Shown piece after piece: positions 16,525 through 24,360 of a DNA stretch of 64,000 bases. The stretch covers positions 1,674,001 through 1,738,000 of the forward strand of contig NZ_JBHSWH010000001.1 of the NCBI RefSeq assembly GCF_042661025.1, in the 5' to 3' direction. The notes beneath the pieces are model-generated. The model saw only the letters and a list, made by a program, of their open reading frames with translations. It was not told where the DNA came from and did not search any database. The position numbers were made by a program, and so were the translations under genes. The stretch comes from Flexivirga alba (GTDB lineage: Bacteria; Actinomycetota; Actinomycetes; Actinomycetales; Dermatophilaceae). Numbering within the stretch: position 1 is the first letter of the stretch; every line of letters starts with the position of its first letter.

Positions 16525-18065
16525 CCACGCCCGCCACCTTCACCCAGGCACACATCTCGTATGCCGCTGTCGTGCCGATGCTCGTCATCTTCGGTGCGGC
16601 CATGGTGGGTGTCCTCGTCGAGGCCTTCGTGCCCCGCGCGCAGCGTTACTGGACGCAACTCGGCGTCACCTTCGTCGGCCTCGTCGCGAGCTTCTTGACG
16701 CTGGTGCTGATCTCGCGCAACAACAAGGGCATCACCGCGGCCGACGCGGTGGTCATCGACGGTCCCGCGCTGCTGTTGCAGGGCACCATCCTGGTGCTGT
16801 CGTTCCTCGCGGTCATGATGATGGCCGAGCGGTTCGACACCAAGTCGGCGGACGCGTTCACCCAGTCGGGTGCTTCGGTCCCCGGCTCGCCGATGGAGAC
16901 CAACGCGGTCCGGTTCGGGGCCACGACCACCGAGGTCTACCCACTGGTGCTCTTCTCGGTCGGCGGCATGATGCTCTTCGTCGCCGCGGGCGACCTGCTG
17001 ATCATGTTCATCGCGCTCGAGGTGCTCTCGCTGCCGCTCTACATCCTCACCGGGCTGGCCCGGCGCCGGCGGCTGCTGTCGCAGGAGGCGTCGCTGAAGT
17101 ACTTCCTGCTCGGCGCGTTCTCCTCGGCGTTCTTCCTGTTCGGCTCGGCGCTCGTTTTCGGCGCCACCGGCAGCATCAAGTTCAGCGGCATCGCCGACGC
17201 TTTGGGCACCGTGAGCGGCAAGGACAACATCCTCATCCCGGGTGTCCTGCTGGTCGCCGTCGGCCTGCTCTTCAAGGTCGGTGCCGTGCCGTTCCACGCC
17301 TGGACGCCGGACGTCTACCAGGGCGCCCCGACCCCGGTCAGCGGTTTCATGGCCACCACGGTCAAGGTTGCCGGTTTCGGTGCCATGCTGCGGTTGTTCT
17401 ACGTCGCGCTGGAGGGCCTGCGCTGGAACTGGCAGCCGGTCATCGCGATCGTCGCGGTGCTGACGATGGTGGTCGGTGCGGTGTTCGCCGTGACACAGAC
17501 CGACATGAAGCGACTGCTGGCCTACAGCTCCATCTCGCACGCCGGCTTCCTGCTGGTCGGTGTGGTGGCACTGAACAAGACCGGCCTGTCCGGGACGATG
17601 TTCTATCTGGTGGCCTACAGCTTCACCACGCTGGCCGCTTTCGGCATGGTGCCGCTGGTGCGCTCCGCCGGCTCCGAGGCGACGCACCTGTCGCAGTGGG
17701 CCGGCCTGGGCAAGACCAGCCCGGTTCTCGCGGCGACGTTCTCGTTCCTGTTGCTCGGTTTCGCCGGCATACCGCTGACGTCCGGTTTCACCGCGAAGTT
17801 CGCGCTGTTCTCCGGTGCGGTCGGTCACGGGTCGACCTGGCTGGTCGTCATCGCGATGCTGATGAGCGCGGTCACCGCGTTCGTCTACATCCGGATCATC
17901 GTGCTGATGTACTTCTCCGATCCGACCGGTGACACGCACGTGCTGATCCCGTCGCCGCTGACCGGTGTCGCGGTGACGATCGGCGCGCTCGCCACGCTGG
18001 TCCTGGGTGTGGCGCCGGCGCCGTTGCTGAACCTGGCGCAGCACTCCTCGCTCTTCATCCGATGA
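16521..18065 (+). CDS. nuoN: NADH-quinone oxidoreductase subunit N
   Basis: Third antiporter-like membrane subunit, 514 aa with about 14 helices. Signatures include FIALEVLSLPLYILTGLARR, VGAVPFHAWTPDVYQGAPTP with conserved Lys/His pattern, and LAYSSISHAGFLLVG. It starts at GTG overlapping nuoM and ends in an ATGA overlap with the polyprenyl synthase, so the last two genes are probably co-translated. Confidence 0.97.
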   Translation: MTTPATFTQAHISYAAVVPMLVIFGAAMVGVLVEAFVPRAQRYWTQLGVTFVGLVASFLTLVLISRNNKGITAADAVVIDGPALLLQGTILVLSFLAVMMMAERFDTKSADAFTQSGASVPGSPMETNAVRFGATTTEVYPLVLFSVGGMMLFVAAGDLLIMFIALEVLSLPLYILTGLARRRRLLSQEASLKYFLLGAFSSAFFLFGSALVFGATGSIKFSGIADALGTVSGKDNILIPGVLLVAVGLLFKVGAVPFHAWTPDVYQGAPTPVSGFMATTVKVAGFGAMLRLFYVALEGLRWNWQPVIAIVAVLTMVVGAVFAVTQTDMKRLLAYSSISHAGFLLVGVVALNKTGLSGTMFYLVAYSFTTLAAFGMVPLVRSAGSEATHLSQWAGLGKTSPVLAATFSFLLLGFAGIPLTSGFTAKFALFSGAVGHGSTWLVVIAMLMSAVTAFVYIRIIVLMYFSDPTGDTHVLIPSPLTGVAVTIGALATLVLGVAPAPLLNLAQHSSLFIR

Positions 18066-19048
18066 ACAAAGCGCAGTCCCTGATGCCGTCGGCCAGCGAT
18101 GCGCTGGCCGAGCGGCTCACCGACGGGCTGGTCGCGGTCGAGTCGCGGCTGGCCGAGGTGGTGCAGCACGAGGACGAGTTCATCGCCGGTGCCTCGCAGC
18201 ATCTGCTGACCGGTGGCAAGCGCTTCCGCCCGTTGCTGACGCTGCTGGCCTCGGAGCTGGGCACCGGTGTCAACGACGCCGTCACGGACGCCGCGGTGGG
18301 GGTCGAGCTGACCCACATAGCCTCGCTCTACCACGACGACGTCATGGACGCCGCCGAGCGACGGCACGGCAAGGCCAGCGTCAACGCGGAGTACGACAAC
18401 ATCACCGCGATCATCGTGGGCGACCTGCTCTTCGGTCGTGCGTCGGAGATCGTGGCCGGGCTCGGTAGCGAAGCCGCGCGGATCCAGGCGCAGACGTTCG
18501 TCCGGCTGTGCGCCGGGCAGATCCGCGACGACCGGCAGGCTCCGGCTGACGCGGATCCGATGGAGCATTATCTCGGCGTGCTGGCGGACAAGACGGGCTC
18601 GTTGATCGCCACCGCCGCTCGGTATGGCGCGATGTTCGGCGGTTGCTCGACGGAGACCGTCGAGCTGATGCGGCAGTACGGCGAATACGTCGGCATGGTC
18701 TTCCAGCTGTCCGACGACGTGCTCGACATCGTGTCCGACGAGTCGGGCAAGACGCCCGGCACGGACCTGCGCGAGGGTGTCACCACGTTGCCGGTGCTCT
18801 ACGTCCGCGCGTCGAAGGACCCTGCCGATGGCCGGCTGAAGGACCTCGTGTCGCGACCTCTCACGGATGACGCCGAGCACGCGGAGGCGCTGCAGTTGTT
18901 GCGTGCCCACCCGGCCTTGGAGCAGGCCAAGCGCCATACAGCATCCGTGGCGGAGCAGGCGGTTGCGCTGCTCGAGCCGCTGGGTGACAGTGACGCACTC
19001 ACCGTGCTGCGCGCACTACCCGGACAGGTCGCGTCCCGGACGGTGTGA
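18062..19048 (+). CDS. ispB: Polyprenyl (probably heptaprenyl) diphosphate synthase
   Basis: All-trans isoprenyl diphosphate synthase of 328 aa. It has the first Asp-rich motif DDVMD at residues 92-96, GGKRFRP near residue 51, and the second motif DDVLD near residue 218. The enzyme extends farnesyl or geranylgeranyl diphosphate with isopentenyl units to make the menaquinone side chain. The ATG overlaps the nuoN stop, so side-chain synthesis sits in the complex I transcript. The final chain length cannot be read from the sequence with certainty. Confidence 0.92.
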   Translation: MNKAQSLMPSASDALAERLTDGLVAVESRLAEVVQHEDEFIAGASQHLLTGGKRFRPLLTLLASELGTGVNDAVTDAAVGVELTHIASLYHDDVMDAAERRHGKASVNAEYDNITAIIVGDLLFGRASEIVAGLGSEAARIQAQTFVRLCAGQIRDDRQAPADADPMEHYLGVLADKTGSLIATAARYGAMFGGCSTETVELMRQYGEYVGMVFQLSDDVLDIVSDESGKTPGTDLREGVTTLPVLYVRASKDPADGRLKDLVSRPLTDDAEHAEALQLLRAHPALEQAKRHTASVAEQAVALLEPLGDSDALTVLRALPGQVASRTV

Positions 19049-19056
19049 CCATCAAG

Positions 19057-19090
19057 GTGGTCGAGTAGCGGGGGAGCGTATCGAGATTTC
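19057..19090 (+). repeat. Dispersed intergenic repeat, copy 2
   Basis: The core at 19063-19084 is identical over 22 bases to 58018-58039 (GAGTAGCGGGGGAGCGTATC...). The copy at 495-548 shares the two ends in reverse orientation. All three sit in short gaps right after a gene. Possible roles are transcription termination or a non-autonomous mobile repeat; neither is shown. Confidence 0.7.
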
Positions 19091-19091
19091 G

Positions 19092-19105
19092 TGGACGACC
19101 GTCCA
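19092..19105. promoter_or_regulatory. Perfect 14-bp palindrome, probable TetR autoregulatory operator
   Basis: TGGACGACCGTCCA has two perfect 6-bp arms around AC. It overlaps the expected -35 region of the TetR gene, whose -10 (TAGACT, 19116-19121) lies seven bases before the ATG. Such a position is typical for self-repression by TetR proteins. Confidence 0.6.
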
Positions 19106-19115
19106 AGTTCGTGAC

Positions 19116-19121
19116 TAGACT
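19116..19121 (+). promoter_or_regulatory. -10 element of a probable leaderless promoter
   Basis: TAGACT fits TANNNT and ends seven bases before the ATG at 19129, so the transcript would begin at or next to the start codon. No Shine-Dalgarno site is visible. Confidence 0.55.
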
Positions 19122-19128
19122 TGCCGGC

Positions 19129-19731
19129 ATGCCACGCCTGTCTGCGAAAGACCGCCGAGTCGAGTTGATCGACGCGACGGTGCGGGTCGCGGTCGCCGAG
19201 GGACTGGACGCCGCGACCGTGCGCCGCGTCGCCCACGAAGCGGGCGTGCCGCTCGGCACCGTGCACTACTGCTTCGGGTCCAAGGCCGCGCTGATCAGCG
19301 CTGTCGCGGACAGCATCGAGCAGCCGAGCATCGATGTCGCCCTGCTGGAGGCACTGCCGACCGACCAAGCCCTCTTCGCCGCGTTCCGCGCGTATTGGGA
19401 GCAGATCGGCAGTGATCGCCGTCGTCAGCTGCTGATCTACGAACTGCTCGCACACCTCTCGCGGGGCGATGAAGCCAGCCGAGAGATCGCCCGCCGGCTG
19501 CTCGATCGTGCGTATGGCGCCGTCCTGGGTGCGCTGCGTGCGTATGCCGAGGACCTCGGGCGCGAGTTGCCCGTGGAGCCGGAGGTTCTCGCCCGCCTGA
19601 TCATCGCCGTGACCGACGGCGTGAGCCTCGCGTGGATCGTGACCAGCGACGACGCGCAGGCGCAGGTCGTCCTGGAGACCTTCGCGCGGTTGCTGGCAGC
19701 ACTCTTCGACCAGGGGAGTGCGTCCGCATGA
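19129..19731 (+). CDS. TetR/AcrR family transcriptional regulator
   Basis: Regulator of 200 aa. The N-terminal helix-turn-helix (about residues 25-50) reads VRRVAHEAGVPLGTVHYCFGSKAALI, the classic TetR pattern. The C-terminal ligand domain is unassigned. ATG at 19129 is chosen over an upstream GTG at 19111 because of the leaderless-type -10 box. It overlaps the following PLP enzyme by ATGA, so it probably controls the three-gene operon to 22197 through the palindrome at 19092. Confidence 0.88.
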   Translation: MPRLSAKDRRVELIDATVRVAVAEGLDAATVRRVAHEAGVPLGTVHYCFGSKAALISAVADSIEQPSIDVALLEALPTDQALFAAFRAYWEQIGSDRRRQLLIYELLAHLSRGDEASREIARRLLDRAYGAVLGALRAYAEDLGRELPVEPEVLARLIIAVTDGVSLAWIVTSDDAQAQVVLETFARLLAALFDQGSASA

Positions 19732-20906
19732 GGCTCGGCATACCGCGGCGTCGGGACCGCCGGGGGACCGCTGTGTGGGATGCCGTGTCGGGTGTCGGCG
19801 CACCGGTTGCTGTGCTCGATCTGAACGCCTGCGATCACAACGTGGCCGAGATGAGTTCACGGGCCGGTGACCTGCCGATTCGCTTGGCCTCCAAGTCGAT
19901 TCGCGTCCGTGGGCTCATCGACAAGGTGCTTGCGGAGCCCGGTTACCACGGTGTTCTTGCCTACTCGGCGGCCGAGGCACGGTGGTTGGCGCAGCACGGT
20001 GTCGAAGACGTGCTGGTCGCCTACCCGACCGTCGACGTCGCGACGGTCTCCGCCGTCGCGGCGGACCCGATGCTGCGCGAGCGGGTCACCTTCATGGCCG
20101 ACCTGCCCGACCATCTGCGGTTGTTGGGCCGTGCAGCGCAAGGTGCGCAGGTGCGGGTCTGTCTCGACATCGACAGCTCGCTCGACCTGGGTCCGGTGCA
20201 CCTGGGGGTGCACCGCTCCAGCGTGCACACACCCGACGAGGCGGGCGAATTCGCCCGCCTGGCAGCAGGTTTCGATTCGTTGGCGCTCATCGGTCTGATG
20301 TTCTACGACGCGCAGATCGCCGGCATGCAGGACACCGGTCCCGCCATACGACTGGTGAAGCGGAAGTCCGCCGACGACCTGCGGGTGCGTCGCCAGGAGG
20401 TGCGAGCGGCCGTGGAGCAGCACACGAAGCTCGAGCTGGTCAACGCTGGCGGCACCGGCAGCCTGCACGCCGACTGGGACAGCTCGGTGACCGAACTCGC
20501 AGCAGGGTCAGGGCTTTTCACACCTACGTTGTTCGACGGGTATGACGACACGGATCTGCAGCCGGCCGCCTATTTCGCCACCCCTGTGGTGCGCAAACCG
20601 CGGCGCGATGTCGCAGTGGCGTTCAGCGGCGGGTATGCCGCCTCCGGCGTCGCCGGCCCCTCTCGAACACCACGACCGGTGCACCCGAAGGGCCTGGCCC
20701 TGATCCGGACCGAAGGGGCCGGCGAAGTGCAGACTCCGGTGCGGGGCAACGGAGCCCGCGGCCTGGAGCTCGGTGACCTGGTGTGGTTCCGCCATGCCAA
20801 GGCCGGCGAGATGTGTGAACGCTTCAACGAGATCGTGCTGGTGCGTGACGGTGCGATCGTCGATCGGATGCCGACCTACCGTGGAGAAGGGCAGAACTTT
20901 GGCTGA
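19728..20906 (+). CDS. PLP-dependent amino acid deaminase/aldolase (D-threonine aldolase-like, fold type III)
   Basis: Protein of 392 aa of the alanine racemase N-terminal-like fold. A probable Schiff-base Lys is K56 in RLASKSIR, after strand VAVLDLNACDHN. The C-terminal part (IRTEGAGEVQTP, LGDLVWFRHAKAGE) matches the D-serine dehydratase-like/D-threonine aldolase domain. It lies between TetR and an aldonolactone oxidase with overlaps on both sides (ATGA upstream; TTG start inside its last codons downstream), so the two enzymes are co-expressed. Substrate is unknown. Confidence 0.75.
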   Translation: MRLGIPRRRDRRGTAVWDAVSGVGAPVAVLDLNACDHNVAEMSSRAGDLPIRLASKSIRVRGLIDKVLAEPGYHGVLAYSAAEARWLAQHGVEDVLVAYPTVDVATVSAVAADPMLRERVTFMADLPDHLRLLGRAAQGAQVRVCLDIDSSLDLGPVHLGVHRSSVHTPDEAGEFARLAAGFDSLALIGLMFYDAQIAGMQDTGPAIRLVKRKSADDLRVRRQEVRAAVEQHTKLELVNAGGTGSLHADWDSSVTELAAGSGLFTPTLFDGYDDTDLQPAAYFATPVVRKPRRDVAVAFSGGYAASGVAGPSRTPRPVHPKGLALIRTEGAGEVQTPVRGNGARGLELGDLVWFRHAKAGEMCERFNEIVLVRDGAIVDRMPTYRGEGQNFG

Positions 20907-22197
20907 GTGGAGCAACTGGGCCGGCACCGTCACCAGCAGACCGGAGGAGACGGTCCTGGTGCGCGACATCCCGCACCTGCAGCTGTTGTGCGAGGAATCG
21001 ATGCTTGCCGGGCGGCGGGTGAAGGCGGTCGGGGCAGGTCACTCGTTCACCGGCATCGCGGAGCCGACCGACGTGCTGGTCCGGATGGACCGGCTCTCCG
21101 GGATCCGCTCGGTCGACGAGTCGACGGGCCGCGTGTGGGTGCACGCCGGCACGCCGCTGCACGTCCTCGGCCCGGAGCTGCAGCGTCGCGGCCTGGCGAT
21201 GACCAACCTGGGTGACATCGACCGGCAGACGATCGCGGGTGCGGTGTCGACCGGAACCCATGGCACGGGGGCCGGTTTCACCGGCCTGGCCGGGCAGTTG
21301 ACCGGCATCGAGCTGGTCCGGGCCGACGGTTCGCTGCTCACCGTCAACGAGTCGGAGAACTCCGAGTTGCTGCCCGCGGTCGCGCTGAGCCTGGGTGCGC
21401 TCGGCATCGTGACGGCACTGGAGATCCAGTGCGTTCCGAAGTTCCTGTTGCATGCGGTGGAGGCTCCGGCCGCCCTCGACGAGACGCTCGACGGACTGAC
21501 CGAACGCGTCGACAGCACAGACCATTTCGAGTTCTACTGGTTCCCGCACACCGACCGGGTGCTTACCAAGAGCAACACCCGCCTCGACGATGAGTCGGAG
21601 CGCGCGCCGCTGCCGGCCTGGCGCAGTCGGCTCGACGACGACCTGCTGTCCAACAAGCTCTTCGGTGTGCTCAACAAGGCCGCGACCCGTGCGCCGGGAA
21701 TCATCCCGGCGGTCAACCAGGTGTCTGCCCGGGCGTTGTCCCGTCGCGAGTTCACCGACTGGTCCTACCGCGTCTTCGCCTCCGAGCGGGACGTCGTCTT
21801 CCGCGAGACCGAGATCGCCATACCGAGGGATGCAGTCCCGGAGGTGCTGCGTGAGCTGCGGTCCTGGCTGGCGCGCAAGGTCGAGGTCGTGACGTTCCCC
21901 GTCGAGGTGCGATTCGCCGCGCCGGACGAGCTGTGGATGTCGACGGCATACGAGCGGGAGACGGGCTACATCGCCATACATCAGTATGTCGCGCGCGACC
22001 ACCGTCGCTATTTCGAGGCGTTCTGGTCGATGCTCGATGGCCTCGACGCGCGCCCGCACTGGGGCAAGATGCACGACCTCGGTGCTGCCGAATTGCGTTC
22101 TCGCTACCCGAAGTTCGACGACTTCGTCGCGCTGCGAGATCGCCTCGACCCGCAGCGTGTCTTCAGCAACCCCTACCTTGACCGCGTCCTGGGGTAA
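20899..22197 (+). CDS. FAD-dependent aldonolactone oxidase (D-arabinono-1,4-lactone oxidase family)
   Basis: Protein of 432 aa with a VAO-type FAD domain. VGAGHSFTG lies at residues 44-52 and GAVSTGTHGTG, the covalent or tight FAD-binding stretch, near residue 114; the family end motif HWGKMH is near residue 387. Enzymes of this family oxidise sugar lactones such as L-gulono- or D-arabinono-1,4-lactone with O2. A TTG start at 20899 is chosen because GGAGAAGGG ends eight bases upstream; GTG at 20881 is the alternative. It overlaps the PLP enzyme. Confidence 0.82.
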   Translation: MAEWSNWAGTVTSRPEETVLVRDIPHLQLLCEESMLAGRRVKAVGAGHSFTGIAEPTDVLVRMDRLSGIRSVDESTGRVWVHAGTPLHVLGPELQRRGLAMTNLGDIDRQTIAGAVSTGTHGTGAGFTGLAGQLTGIELVRADGSLLTVNESENSELLPAVALSLGALGIVTALEIQCVPKFLLHAVEAPAALDETLDGLTERVDSTDHFEFYWFPHTDRVLTKSNTRLDDESERAPLPAWRSRLDDDLLSNKLFGVLNKAATRAPGIIPAVNQVSARALSRREFTDWSYRVFASERDVVFRETEIAIPRDAVPEVLRELRSWLARKVEVVTFPVEVRFAAPDELWMSTAYERETGYIAIHQYVARDHRRYFEAFWSMLDGLDARPHWGKMHDLGAAELRSRYPKFDDFVALRDRLDPQRVFSNPYLDRVLG

Positions 22198-22213
22198 GCC
22201 GCGCCGCGAACCC

Positions 22214-22310
22214 GTCGAGAGGCTCAGAAACCTACCGAGAGGCTCAGAAACACGAGCCGATCGATGTGGTTTTTCTGAGCCTCTCGAGGCGCTTGTGAGC
22301 CTCTCGACGA
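22214..22310. repeat. Four-copy GAGAGGCTCA element with inverted halves
   Basis: The unit CGAGAGGCTCAGAAA occurs twice on the plus strand (22214-22230 and 22236-22250), then its inverse occurs twice (22270-22288 with TTTTTCTGAGCCTCTCGAG, and 22295-22308 without the TTTCT). The first three could fold into alternative hairpins with an AAA/TTT border, so it may be a two-way terminator between the oxidase and the ArsR gene. It also looks like a small palindromic repeat element. Confidence 0.65.
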
Positions 22311-22336
22311 GTGTGTGGCTCGGGACTTTCATCTGC

Positions 22337-22368
22337 GTACCCTTGCGGGTACGTACCCATATTGGTAC
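22337..22368. promoter_or_regulatory. Tandem 16-bp palindromes, probable ArsR operator
   Basis: GTACCCTTGCGGGTAC (22337-22352) is directly followed by GTACCCATATTGGTAC (22353-22368). Both share GTACC...GGTAC arms. They cover the -35 to -10 region of the ArsR-like gene, whose -10 (TACATT) begins within the second palindrome. Two adjacent sites fit cooperative binding by a dimeric ArsR protein. Confidence 0.65.
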
Positions 22369-22377
22369 ATTGCTGCT

Positions 22378-22694
22378 ATGGACGCAGTTCTGCAGGCGCT
22401 GGCCGACCCGAGTCGCCGCACCGTGTTGGAGATCCTGCGCGATCACGAGGCGACGGCCGGGGAACTGGCCGACGCATTGCCGATCGCGCGGCCAGGCGTC
22501 TCTCGGCACCTGCGGGTGCTGAGGAGGCCGGCCTGGTCGACGTTCGTCACGAGGCGCAACGACGGATCTATGCGCTGCGTCCGGAAGCGCTTGTGCCAGT
22601 TGATGATTGGCTGGAGGACTACCGAGCCCTCTGGCAGAACCGCCTCGACGCACTGCATACCGAAATCGCCAGAGGGAAGAAGGCCCGCAAGTGA
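22378..22694 (+). CDS. ArsR-family regulator, interrupted by a -1 frameshift
   Basis: Small winged-helix regulator. The first frame gives MDAVLQALADPSRRTVLEIL and the recognition helix ARPGVSRHLRVLR, the next frame continues EAGLVDVRHEAQRRIYALRPEAL. One missing G in the GG at 22522-22523 explains the break; the repaired protein has 105 aa. It has no visible metal-binding Cys pair and belongs to the group paired with SRPBCC proteins. The -10 TACATT lies six bases before the ATG (leaderless type), and the end overlaps the next gene by GTGA. Confidence 0.85.
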
Positions 22695-23233
22695 AAACCA
22701 TTGCCACGACACGAAAGCTCAACGAAACGAGCGGTGCGGTCCGTGTCGAAGACGTCTATGACACCGATATCCACGACTTGTGGGAGGCGTGCACCAAGCC
22801 GGAGCGGCTGGCACGCTGGATCGCACAGGTCGAGGGTGACCTGCGACCCGGCGGCGTCATTCACGCGACCTACACGAGCACCGCTTCAGGCGCATCGAAG
22901 ATCGTGGAGTGCGACCCGCCGCGTCATCTGCTGGTCGCTTCGGTCCCTGAGTCATCGGAGCAGCGGGACGATCTCGATGGCGACAGCGAGACCGAGATCT
23001 GGCTCACCGCCGAGGGATCCAAGACGCGGCTGGTGGTCGAGGAACGCGGCCTGCCGGCGGACAAGCTGCATTTCTACTGCGCCGGTTGGCAGTCACATCT
23101 GGAAGACCTGGCCACGACGCTCTCCACCGGGAAGCCGGTTCACCCCGGCGGTTGGTCCGACCAGCGTCCGGCGGCCGCGTTCGACACCCGCTTCCAGGAG
23201 CTGATCCCGGTCTACGAGAAGGCCGGTGTCTGA
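22691..23233 (+). CDS. SRPBCC (AHSA1-like) domain protein
   Basis: START-like fold protein of 180 aa, related to the activator of Hsp90 ATPase homologue group. It begins VEDVYDTDIHDLWEACTKPERLARWIAQVEGDL, the usual first helix and strand, and ends with the long C-terminal helix HLEDLATTLSTG. It starts at GTG overlapping the ArsR gene. ArsR-SRPBCC pairs are common in actinobacteria; the ligand bound in the cavity is unknown. Confidence 0.85.
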   Translation: MKTIATTRKLNETSGAVRVEDVYDTDIHDLWEACTKPERLARWIAQVEGDLRPGGVIHATYTSTASGASKIVECDPPRHLLVASVPESSEQRDDLDGDSETEIWLTAEGSKTRLVVEERGLPADKLHFYCAGWQSHLEDLATTLSTGKPVHPGGWSDQRPAAAFDTRFQELIPVYEKAGV

Positions 23234-23238
23234 GCGAT

Positions 23239-24234
23239 TCAGATTGCGCAGTTCTCGGCCGCCCGGGCAAGCCGCCGAGCGTGGGCGCCGGCCTTGACCG
23301 AGTCGAAAGTCAGCAGCACCAACGCAACCCAGACGATGCCGAACCCGATCCAGCGTGCGAAGGGCATGTGCTCGCCGAGCAGCAGCACGCCGCACAGCAG
23401 CTGCAGGATCGGGGTGATGAACTGCAACAAGCCGATCGTCACCAGTGGCACCCTGCTGGCCGCGGCCGCGAAGAGCAGCAGCGGCACCGCTGTCACGATT
23501 CCCGCAGCGAGCAGGAGCAGGGAGTGACTCGCCCCGTGCCCGCTGAAGGTGGAGTTGCCCGTCATACCGACGACGATCAGGACAACGATCGCGATGGGCG
23601 TCAACACGGCGCTCTCGGCGGTCAGGCTCTCGATGGCGGTGAGCGACCCACCGATCCGCTTCTTCATGAAGCCGTAGCTGGCAAACGACAGCGCGAGGAC
23701 GATCGAGATCCACGGCGGCCGGCCGTAGTCGATGGCCAGGTAGACACAGGCGAGCGCACCGACGCCGACGGCGACCCACTGCAGCAGGCGCAACCGCTCG
23801 TGCAGCACGACCACGCCGAGGCCGACCGTGACCAGCGGATTGAGGAAGTAGCCCAGCGCGGCCTCGACGGTGTGTCCGGTGATGACAGCCTGGATGTAGA
23901 CCGTCCAGTTGACCGCGATGAAGAGTCCGGCGAGCGACGTGGCGACCAGTTGGCGTGGATTGGCGGCCAACCGCCGCAGGAACGACAGGTTGCGAGTGAC
24001 CGCGAGTGCCACCAGGCAGACGACCAGGGTCCAGACGATGCGGTGCGACAGCACTTCCCATGCGCCCGCTGGCTTGAGTGCGTTGAAGTAGAGCGGGAAG
24101 GCGCCCCAGATCACATACGCGGTGAAGCCGTATGCCGCGCCGTTGCCGTCGCTCGCCGAGGGCTCCCGGGCGGAAGTCTTCGTCGAGGTGGCGCGCACGG
24201 CTGTCATCCTCTCACTGTCGCGCACGACCATCAT
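23239..24234 (-). CDS. rarD: RarD-type EamA family transporter
   Basis: Membrane protein of 331 aa with about ten helices in two EamA repeats. The N-terminal phrase GFTAYVIWGAFPLYFNALKP and HRIVWTLV are typical of RarD. The family moves small metabolites; substrate here is unknown. ATG at 24234 gives an N-terminal polar tail; an ATG nine codons later (24207) is possible. It converges with the SRPBCC gene with only five bases between. A perfect palindrome lies upstream at 24254. Confidence 0.85.
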   Translation of the reverse strand: MMVVRDSERMTAVRATSTKTSAREPSASDGNGAAYGFTAYVIWGAFPLYFNALKPAGAWEVLSHRIVWTLVVCLVALAVTRNLSFLRRLAANPRQLVATSLAGLFIAVNWTVYIQAVITGHTVEAALGYFLNPLVTVGLGVVVLHERLRLLQWVAVGVGALACVYLAIDYGRPPWISIVLALSFASYGFMKKRIGGSLTAIESLTAESAVLTPIAIVVLIVVGMTGNSTFSGHGASHSLLLLAAGIVTAVPLLLFAAAASRVPLVTIGLLQFITPILQLLCGVLLLGEHMPFARWIGFGIVWVALVLLTFDSVKAGAHARRLARAAENCAI

Positions 24235-24253
24235 GAAGCACCAGCGAAATCTC

Positions 24254-24269
24254 CTTCACGACCGTGAAG
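24254..24269. promoter_or_regulatory. Perfect 16-bp palindrome upstream of rarD
   Basis: CTTCACGACCGTGAAG has two 7-bp arms around AC. It lies 20 bases before the rarD start (minus strand) and about 90 bases before the divergent membrane gene. Candidate operator, or a short hairpin in the rarD leader; no regulator can be assigned. Confidence 0.45.
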
Positions 24270-24360
24270 CGTCACTGCAGCGTTGCGCTCCGGCGGGATG
24301 GGTGATCCGCCCGGGGCGTCACCGAGTGTGGTTGTGCCGGGTGCGGCATACCGTTGACTC

